This document shows positions 56,688-64,000 of a DNA stretch of 64,000 nt, one piece after another (positions within the stretch are counted from its first letter, which is position 1; every line of letters starts with the position of its first letter). Source of the stretch: Chrysomallon squamiferum (taxonomy: Eukaryota; Mollusca; Gastropoda; Neomphalida; Peltospiridae); contig CM022670.1 in the NCBI GenBank assembly GCA_012295275.1, positions 21,316,146-21,380,145 of the forward strand. Direction: 5' to 3'. A model generated the notes under the pieces. The model made no database searches, was not told the DNA's origin, and was given only the letters and a program-made list of their open reading frames with translations. Both the position numbers and the translations under genes were made by a program.

Positions 56688-58270
56688 AACTGATATTCGT
56701 AATTAAATATATCATGTATGTAAAATAAACACAAGTATTGGATTTTCCCGTAATTAAAAGCTTTTTCAATTAATTTTTTTCGAAGAAGAAGAAAACAAAA
56801 TACTCCATTATAATAGCTGTTTGGACATTGTAACATTCTTTCCTCGTGAAAAATGTGATAATTATAATTCATATTCTTCCTGTTTAATATTAAAGACATT
56901 TAAAAATTACCAAGCGCCTACAGTATGATTTTTAAAAACCATGGTATGAAAAATAAGATTTGCTGTCTCCATTCATTATCATTTAGCAGCAATATGTTTT
57001 ATATCCACAGCAGAAAATTACGTACCATACCATGAATTTCGGTTATTATTTTTTGTTTGTTTGTTTGTTGTTGTGGGGATTTTTTAATTTGGGTTTCTTT
57101 TTTTCTTTTTGCGGGGTGTGATTTTTGTTTTGTTAGGAATGTTTCTTCATTATTTTTTATTTTTTATCGTTCGAGAATTTGTTGATTTTCTTTTTCTTTG
57201 CTTCCTTTAATATATTTTTTTAATTCTTACAAGTTCTATTTTTATATATTAACTATATTACGCTGTAATATTATAAAATATAATTAAAACTATCATAAGT
57301 CTACAGAAATATTTAACTCTGCAAAATAGTTTTCACCTTCAGCATAATTGCTTCAAGATGTTTGTAATAGTTTTGCCAATGGCATGTCCTTTCCAGTTTA
57401 TTGTTTGTTCAGATGATTATTTTAGTAATATTGATTTTATGTATATCCACAGCTCTAATTTTTAGCAACTCTTTTCTAATGTACAAGTAGTTTAATGCAT
57501 ATCAATGTATGTATTAAAGTAGAAAATATATGTCTATTTTTTGAAACGTGTTTATTTTCATTTATGCATTACATGTGCTTGTTTTACACTAATAGTTGAA
57601 ACCGAATATAAACTTAATATGATATCAAGGGATTTCTTATGTTAAATTCTCATAATATGGCCTTTGATAAACTTTAGTTGTGGGTGTCAGGAAAAAGACT
57701 CGCCATTAAGACACGAGGGATATTTTGCTTGAGGTTATTAATGTATGCTAATAGTAAAGTGTGACAGTAGAATAGTACAACGCAAATAAAGAACCAAGAT
57801 CCAATATGTTCTTGTTTATCCCAAATTCCTCCACTGTTTTGCCAGAATTTTAGAGGGCGTTTGGTACCCTGTCCCCCTGAGTTGTATGCACATGAACATT
57901 TCAATACTTTCTGTGACTTCCGTACTTTGGCTATGAAACAGCATGGAATATTTATTTAGAAGAATAACAAAACGAATTATAATAATAATAAAAAACATGA
58001 AATTTATAAACAAGGAGAAACTGAAATTAACTCTTTTCTTTTGTTGTTATTTCGAATTAAAATGATTCGGAGCCGTTCTATAGGGTCGGGCGAAGATGAT
58101 TACCATTCTTTGAGTGGACTTCTGTACAAAATTAATAGTTTTAACTTTTTTCCATCCGCCTTTACAGAATTTCGGTCGCATATCCGCAGGGATACGCCTA
58201 TCACAGTTTGAAAACCTCTGCTCTAAACAAAGTAGAGTTTGCGTTAAAAAGAAAACGAATTATAAAATAA
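54705..58270 (+). repeat. 2.5-kb direct repeat, right copy (expanded)
   Basis: Right copy of 41,155-43,660. It is about 1 kb longer because an inner part is itself duplicated: the catcgat(t/a)tggtgcctgc to ...gtctacagtacgattttt block occurs at about 55,950-56,390 and again at about 56,535-56,940. An AATAAA at 55,156 could serve the PARP gene, 0.7 kb behind its stop. Confidence 0.85.
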
Positions 58271-58358
58271 ATAAAAAATTAATAAAAAATAAGAACCATG
58301 AAATTATTATTTGGGAAATAACGTTTCTAATATATATTTTTTCTCTGTATAATATCAT

Positions 58359-58364
58359 TTTATT
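58359..58364 (-). terminator. Candidate poly(A) signal for SLC6 gene 2
   Basis: TTTATT on the plus strand (AATAAA on the minus strand), 35 nt behind the stop codon of SLC6 gene 2. Confidence 0.4.
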
Positions 58365-58398
58365 CTTCTTACAAGTATAAAAGTTATTTTTGTGGATT

Positions 58399-58593
58399 TT
58401 AAAACTTTGTGGTTTCTTCATAATATTCAAAGGTATCGTCTGTTTGTGGAAATCCCTTTGGTGCTCTCTTTACCTCTAGTTCAATGTGGCTATCAGAAAC
58501 AAAGCCTTTGTTTACTTGTGCATATAGACCTTTTCTGTTTTCAATCGAGGCTGGACCCCATTCAGGAAGTGATTTTGAAGCTTTTTTAACAGA
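58399..58593 (-). CDS. SLC6 gene 2, last exon (C-terminal tail)
   Basis: SVKKASKSLPEWGPASIENR, then a polar tail ending EYYEETTKF, stop TAA. The LPEWGPA block aligns with PDWGPAM of gene 1. Acceptor CTTTCAG, phase 0. Confidence 0.88.
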   Translation of the reverse strand, partial: SVKKASKSLPEWGPASIENRKGLYAQVNKGFVSDSHIELEVKRAPKGFPQTDDTFEYYEETTKF

Positions 58594-59059
58594 CTGAAAG
58601 TATAATCATTATGTTTTGAAATAAAATAATAATGATGATGGTTATAATATTTTAGTAATAAGGATGGTTATATAACAGTAATAATATATGTTTATGTGTG
58701 CCTTAATATGGATGAATGGATTATATTATTATTATTATTATTATGATTACTATTTTAATAAGAACAATAACAACGACAAAAACAAAATCAACGATAATAT
58801 TAATAATCATAATAATAATAACAATGGTGGCAATAATAAAAATAACAGAATCACGAAGGGACAGAATTCATGTTTGAAAATCTGCAATGAATTATTATTA
58901 ATTATCAAATTATTTAATTTAATGATTTACTTTTTATGTACCAGCCAACTCGGAAAACACCGATCTAAAGGAATGTAAAACCAAAATGACTGTCAAAATG
59001 AGAACACTAGCCGGAATCGTTGCCAACCGTACGACTGGCAAAGATTAGCCAAAAAAAAA

Positions 59060-59190
59060 AACGACATGGACAGATCTGTGGCGGAGAACCAGTGGTGTCC
59101 ATACAAATGTCTGTCTGAGCTGTTCTCCGTCAGGCGATACTCGAGCTAATCAGAGCCGAGTGTTTTGCCATGTCCGTTGTTGCTAAACAT
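59060..59190. repeat. GC-richer fold-back-like segment in SLC6 gene 2 intron
   Basis: A 130-bp block with nested dyads (ggcggagaac at 59,091 against gttctccgtc at 59,129; cgacatgg against ccatgtccg). It stands out in base composition. A MITE or SINE remnant is possible. Confidence 0.35.
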
Positions 59191-59571
59191 GTATTTTCCA
59201 CTGATACATTTACTGAAACTTGAAACCAGAGACGAACACTCAAAATAACTGGAAAAAATCACATAATTAATCTCACTACGGAATAAAATAATCGACATGA
59301 GATTTGCACGTAAGATTAAGTAAGTTATAACAACTTTACTACATCACAGCAAACCTAGAGGAAACATGAGTGATGTCCCTTCGTGATTATATCTTAACAA
59401 AAAGTTACTTTTATTTGCGGAATATTTTACGTTAACAAATATCAACAGGTTGAACTAACCCGACTATTATTATTATTTTTATTTCTGTAATAATTGCTTA
59501 AAAAATGCATGCGACAAAATGAATATAATTTCTTGTGTAGTGAGAATGTATCTTTACTGACTAAAACATAC

Positions 59572-59724
59572 TCCATATCTAATGGCCTGTATGGGCAATC
59601 CGAGAATTATAACAGCAACCGGCAGTGCCACCATTGCCCACCCGATTCCTTGAATCCATTTCTCAAACATGTAGTCTCCATAATATGCTGGTTTGTATTG
59701 GACCAGAGACAGAACTACCATCGC
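59572..59724 (-). CDS. SLC6 gene 2, TM12 exon
   Basis: AMVVLSLVQYKPAYYGDYMF, then GIGWAMVALPVAVIILG. 153 bp against 156 in gene 1. Donor GGA|GTATGT. Confidence 0.92.
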
Positions 59725-60364
59725 CTGCAGCAGAGATAAAATAATCTCAAAGTAATTGTAATTTTAAATATTTTTCCAAAGAATTTATAATTCTAAGTTA
59801 ATTTTAAAACTTAATAATCCAAAATTGAAACACTGAAACTCTAAAGGATGTAGGTCGACTTGTATATTTTGTACAATTCTCATACACGACATTATTATAA
59901 CCTTGCATATCTTTTTGTTGTACTTTCTTGTCTCTTTTTAATTTAGTTATAATATTTTCTAAATGAACATTCTACCTTTTTTATAGCTTTATGTATTTTC
60001 TTGCCTAAATGTTCCTGTTAATATTGAACTACTGTAGTTGTTGTAATATCTATATTTATTTATCATATCATTTTCACCATCTTCGTCAGTAGCAGTGGTA
60101 GTAATATTAGTATAGTGGTAATAGTAATAGGAGCAACAGTAGCGGTAGCAGTAGTAATAGAGGTTGGAGGAGCAGAAGTAGTAGTAGTAGTAGTAGTAGT
60201 TTAACAGAAGTAGTACTAGTAGTAGTTGTTGCTGTTGTATCAGCAGTAGTAGTATTTAACAACACGTTTATTTATTTATTTTAGATCACTTGGACAAAAA
60301 GATTTCATTGCATAATTTGAAGAACTAGAATTAATTCTTAGTAACTGTAACGTCAAGAACTTAC

Positions 60365-60465
60365 AAGAATAAAGACTGGAGATATCACTAACCAAGTTGC
60401 CTTCCAGTAGAAACTGGGCTGAAAACCAATCATCATTTCTATATCATTACAAAACCGTCTCAGAC
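60365..60465 (-). CDS. SLC6 gene 2, TM11 exon
   Basis: [20 protein letters not shown], then [13 protein letters not shown]. Same length and phases as gene 1. Confidence 0.93.
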
Positions 60466-60733
60466 CTATAAAAGAAACATAACTATATCATCAAATTATC
60501 ATGCTCAGGAGCGGTACAAAAACAAGGGGGATGTAATGAGAATAATAAAATTATACCTGTAGATATCTTTTTTTCTTCTTTTCTTTTTGTTAATAATATT
60601 AAAATAAAAAATAAAAATGATTTCTAGACGACCTCTGTTTTAAATAATTAATATTATCTGATAACTAGCTACAGAAATATTACAAGTAATCAGCCATTCT
60701 AAAGATGTTTAAAAAGAAATCATTCTTACTGAC

Positions 60734-60833
60734 CATATACCCAGCTAACTGACGCAAGCTCACAGAAACAAATAAACATCAAAGAGTAACTGGCTGAATA
60801 CCCCTCCAGTAATGTTAACACCCATATTCCTCC
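60734..60833 (-). CDS. SLC6 gene 2, TM10 exon
   Basis: GGIWVLTLLEGYSASYSLMF, then ELASVSWVYG. Donor G|GTCAGT. Confidence 0.93.
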
Positions 60834-61133
60834 CTGAAATGTAACAAAACATTTTAATTATAACCTAAATTCCGTCATTAATGTCATAAGACATAATAAT
60901 ATCACACACATTCCATAAAAAGTCACAATAACCAAGTTTATTCCACTTTCAAATCTGATAAAACACTATAATTTCAAATATAAATCATTTATACGCAAAC
61001 AATTGTCATTGATAACACAAATATGTGCCTGTTAACCATGATGATCTTGAGCATATATTCAGCCGTACCATTTTAACTGTTTGGATTCGTTTTTTGTATT
61101 CATGCATTATACGCATTTTGTCAAACTATCTTA

Positions 61134-61192
61134 TGTTAAATATGACAGCATCGAGTTCAGTGCCATGTAATATTAAGATCAGTTTCAGAATA
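61134..61192 (+). repeat. 58-bp segment copied to 62,712
   Basis: tgttaaatatgacagcatcg through cagtttcagaataa is repeated in the same orientation at 62,712-62,771 with one g/t change. Confidence 0.93.
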
Positions 61193-61401
61193 AATTTGCC
61201 AAATCTGCTTACTCTAATTAATTTTACAGAATTTTTATTTTGTTATTTTTTACGAAATAATATATTAATTCAGATTCTTTATAAACATGGATACACAATT
61301 ATTTGTTAATATGTGAGTGACATTAATAATTACTATTATTATTATTGTTATTATATCACCATATGCATTATCATACGTCTATTTTCAATCTTTTGACTAA
61401 C

Positions 61402-61533
61402 CTTCGTTGTCATGGAGAGTCCCAAAACAAATCCCACAACATGAATCGTTAGTGACACCAAAGTACGTCGCTTGAGAAGAACTTGGGGAAATTCGTCTAC
61501 AATAGCACTGATGATAGATTCCACCATGGCAAA
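61402..61533 (-). CDS. SLC6 gene 2, TM9 exon
   Basis: FAMVESIISAIVDEFPQVLL, then TM9. An ATT run (AAT on the plus strand, 61,540-61,580) ends a few bases before the acceptor. Donor AAG|GTTAGT. Confidence 0.93.
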
Positions 61534-61539
61534 CTGAAC

Positions 61540-61581
<42 letters not shown>

Positions 61582-62408
61582 CATTTGTAGTTGGAGTACC
61601 AGTAGTACATTTGCTTGTAATAATAGTAACAGCCGTAGTAGACTTAGTGGTATAGCAGTGGTAGTAATTGTACCAGTTTTTGTAAAGGTAGTAATAGTAG
61701 TTGTTGCTGTAGTAGTTGTTGTTGCAGAAGTAGTAGTAGACAGAGGAAAAACAGCAGTAACAGAGTAGTATCGGCGGTAGTAATATAGAAGCATTAACAG
61801 ATATTCTTGTATTTATCTATTTGTTTTTATTTTCTATTCTGAATTTAATTAATTATTGCAACCGTTAGCATGTTACCCACATCGATAACCTCATCTACAC
61901 ATTATTTCAAGTAACGGCAAATAAGCTTTTAAAAGGCGTAATCTGACAAAGCAAAGATAACTTGATGCTGGCTTCTGATCAGTCTAAGATACTTCAGTCG
62001 TTCATTTTCTCTAAGTCACCTCTACTCTTTTTTTTTTCTTTTTTTTTCTTTTTTTTAAATTGTTTTCTGTTTGCTTGACGTTGTTTTTAGTTGTTGGAAT
62101 TTTTTTGTTGATTGTTTGTATGTTCTTGTTTACTTTATTATTTTTTTTTTAATAATTTATTATTATTATTTTTTCTTTTATTATTATTATTTTTTTTTTT
62201 TTAATGTTGTTGCTGTTTGTTTCTTTTTTTTATCTTATAAAATTGTACTTGTTTCCGGCTTTTTTTTTTTTTTTTTTTTTTTTTTTCTTTAATTTGGTTA
62301 TCTTTCACTTTTTCTGTTTTATTTATCTTATTTTTTTTATTAATAATTTGTTGTTGTTGTTGTTTCAAGTTTCAACTTGTTTGTTGAGACTGCTTTTCTA
62401 CAATTTAC

Positions 62409-62521
62409 CTGCGAATCCAGACCCAAACACACCAGCATAAAAAAGAAGAGAAGTGCCCAAAGGGGCGCAACTGGCATACGAGCAATGGCTTCTGGGTAAA
62501 CAACAAAAACCAGTCCAGGAC
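62409..62521 (-). CDS. SLC6 gene 2, EL4/TM8 exon
   Basis: [20 protein letters not shown], then [10 protein letters not shown]. 113 bp, as in gene 1. Confidence 0.93.
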
Positions 62522-62525
62522 CTTC

Positions 62526-62866
62526 AAAAGACAATGTCAGCTCGATTATTCAGTGCTATGAAAAGTCAATGATTAAACAGATTTTAATGATACAGACGCA
62601 AGAAAAAAAATTAGGTTATGTAAATAAATTCCGTTTCTGTGGCAATATATTTAAACCTTATATATATATTGGCTTTTCATAGCACTGAATAATCGAGCTG
62701 ACATTGTCTTTTGTTAAATATGACAGCATCGAGGTCAGTGCCATGTAATATTAAGATCAGTTTCAGAATAATATCAGGTTTAAATATATTGCCACAGAAA
62801 TGGATTTTATTTAGATAACCTTTATTTTCTTGTGTCTCTATCATTAAAATCTGTTTAATCATTTAT
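62526..62866. repeat. Rearranged inverted repeat in SLC6 gene 2 intron
   Basis: Blocks A1 (62,526-62,566) and A2 (62,567-62,657) are followed by A1 reversed (62,672-62,713), the copied 58-bp segment (62,712-62,771), and A2 reversed (about 62,776-62,866). The reversed parts are in A1', A2' order, so it is not a simple hairpin but the product of a rearrangement. It begins within a few bases of an exon. Confidence 0.9.
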
Positions 62867-62926
62867 ATTTATATATATATATAGAAGAATAATGGAATTA
62901 ATCTCTGGTTGTATCAGGAGAATTAC

Positions 62927-63052
62927 CGTCCACAGCGACATCTTCAATGTTTTGTTTAGTTATGAAAGCCAGGTAGCCCAGCACGGAGAATATGACGAAT
63001 CCTGCAAACACACTAGTACAGCAGTTGATCACTGACACAAGTATAGCGTCCC
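62927..63052 (-). CDS. SLC6 gene 2, TM7 exon with +1 frameshift
   Basis: Reads [18 protein letters not shown] in frame, then GGAATTC where GGATTC is expected; skipping one base restores [12 protein letters not shown] and the rest of the exon. The exon is 126 bp against 125 in gene 1. Splice sites are intact (TTTTATAG acceptor, G|GTAATT donor). Confidence 0.9.
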
Positions 63053-63074
63053 TATAAAAACAAAATAATAATTA

Positions 63075-63077
<3 letters not shown>

Positions 63078-63109
<32 letters not shown>
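63078..63109. repeat. Poly-T run
   Basis: About 32 T in the intron just upstream (minus sense) of the TM7 exon. Confidence 0.95.
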
Positions 63110-63113
<4 letters not shown>

Positions 63114-63233
63114 CTTGAAAGTAATTCTACTCATTGGAATACAAATCTTGCGAGTTATAGTGTACCTTTTATTTTATGTTATTAAGAGTAAATGTGTAAT
63201 ACATAAAATAAATTGCTAACGCATAAAGTTTAC

Positions 63234-63337
63234 CTGTGGCAGTTGTGTTTAAACGGGTTATAACTGGCCATCATCAGAAGACTCCCAAAACCGGCACCGA
63301 GAGAGTACAGAATTTGTGTAGACGCATCTCGCCATAC
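63234..63337 (-). CDS. SLC6 gene 2, TM6 exon
   Basis: [20 protein letters not shown], then [14 protein letters not shown]. The unwound motif is GAGFGS where gene 1 has GPGFGG. 104 bp, as in gene 1. This is the first exon visible; none of TM1-TM5 is found in 63,338-64,000. Confidence 0.93.
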
Positions 63338-63558
63338 CTGCCTTGATTTAAAAATACATATGTTTACATGTTTTATTTGTTTCATTTAAATATATTTTTT
63401 TACATGTTTTATTTGTCTCTCCAAGTGAAATAATAACGTACAAACAACACGGTTATAGTACATACCTATCTATTACTATTATCACCAATGTTACTGTATT
63501 CGAGTTAGCGTGCCATTTTGAAATAATTTTTGTGTTTGGTTGCAATGGATGTATGTAT

Positions 63559-63654
63559 GAAAGCGTTAAAAGTTGATAAAGAAACATTCGAATAGAAAAG
63601 TATGTATATATACTTTTCTATTCGAATGTTTCTTTGCACACTTTTGACGCTTTC
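63559..63654. repeat. Hairpin-forming inverted repeat, 45-bp arms
   Basis: Left arm 63,559-63,603 and right arm 63,609-63,654 are near-perfect reverse complements (aaagaaacattcgaatagaaaagta), with a loop of only about 5 bp, in the intron upstream of the TM6 exon of SLC6 gene 2. Confidence 0.9.
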
Positions 63655-64000
63655 TTATTCTTTCTTTAAAGACTAATTAATTAATTTATTTATTTATTTA
63701 ACTGTATCATTTTATATTTATGTCTGACATGTTTTATTTATAACTTTATTATGTTATCGTTTTATATGTTCATATTATTATAATATGTTCATATTATTAT
63801 TGTCATTATTGTTAGTCTTCTTTTCCATCTATGTTTTCATCGAACTATAAAAAAGTAATAACTGAAATAGTAGTAGTAACGGTAGCAATAATAGTAATTT
63901 TAATAATATCACTGCTTGTTTATTTATTTATTTATTTATTCGCTTATTTCCTTATTTGCTTATTAATTAATCAATTTATTATTCTGTTTATCTTATTTGC

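Larger units (their letters stand above)
58399..63337 (-). pseudogene. Second SLC6 glycine-transporter-like gene, 3' part only, one frameshift
   Basis: Minus-strand exons: 63337-63234, 63052-62927, 62521-62409, 61533-61402, 60833-60734, 60465-60365, 59724-59572, 58593-58399. They encode TM6 to the C-terminus; TM1-TM5 must lie beyond base 64,000. Intron positions match SLC6 gene 1, and most exon lengths are identical. The protein is clearly diverged from gene 1, so this is an old paralogue. One extra base at 63,000-63,001 shifts the frame in the TM7 exon and leads to a stop within about 15 codons. All other exons are clean, with no further stops or damaged splice sites, so a sequencing or assembly error is as likely as real inactivation. 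If intact, it would be an amino-acid symporter convergent with gene 1. Confidence 0.75.

Overview
The window looks like the nuclear genome of a mollusc, most likely a cephalopod. The grounds are an AT-rich sequence crowded with CA, TC, GA, ATT and CATA microsatellites, small exons separated by GT-AG introns, a tRNA-derived SINE, a Tc1/mariner relic, and genes (glycine-transporter-like SLC6, multidomain PARP) usual in lophotrochozoans. The species is an inference. Nothing looks prokaryotic or plasmid-borne.

Region 1 (1-10,255) is a recent tandem duplication. Each copy carries a full small transcription unit: a TATA box, an untranslated first exon with a GTAAGT donor, one coding exon for a 286-residue protein, a CA repeat in the 3' flank and a poly(A) signal. 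The two proteins differ at only four positions. The basic N-terminus weakly resembles the FAM181 family of TEAD-binding proteins; the rest is not recognised. Copy B has about 1.3 kb extra in its intron, including a nearly perfect 100-bp-arm palindrome, and about 0.95 kb extra at its 3' end.

Region 2 (10.3-32.5 kb) has no convincing gene body. It holds a Tc1/mariner transposase relic, a 1.15-kb tandem duplication, a dispersed repeat family, a tRNA-derived SINE and many microsatellites. Around 18.2-18.34 kb there is a TATA box, a start codon in good context and a 15-nt coding exon whose phase fits the SLC6 gene that continues at 32,469. I propose it as that gene's first exon, which makes a 14-kb first intron.

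Region 3 (32,469-40,909, +) is a complete run of 14 SLC6 exons, from the residues before TM1 to the C-terminus, most like glycine transporters. Region 5 (63,337-58,399, -) is a second SLC6 gene, TM6 to C-terminus only, its 5' part lying beyond the window. The intron positions match between the two, but the second gene carries a one-base insertion in its TM7 exon that breaks the frame.

Region 4 (45,288-54,449, +), between the two convergent transporters, is a 15-exon PARP14-like gene. The 987-residue prediction has two RRM-like domains, KH-like segments, one degenerate macrodomain and a C-terminal ADP-ribosyltransferase domain with an H-Y-D instead of H-Y-E triad and a Cys/His cluster. Its introns hold a TTAA-flanked MITE with 110-bp terminal inverted repeats. 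A 2.5-kb direct repeat lies on both sides of the gene.

A recurrent theme is long, near-perfect inverted repeats, five of them in or beside transcription units. They would form long dsRNA stems if transcribed, which matters in an animal group known for heavy ADAR editing.
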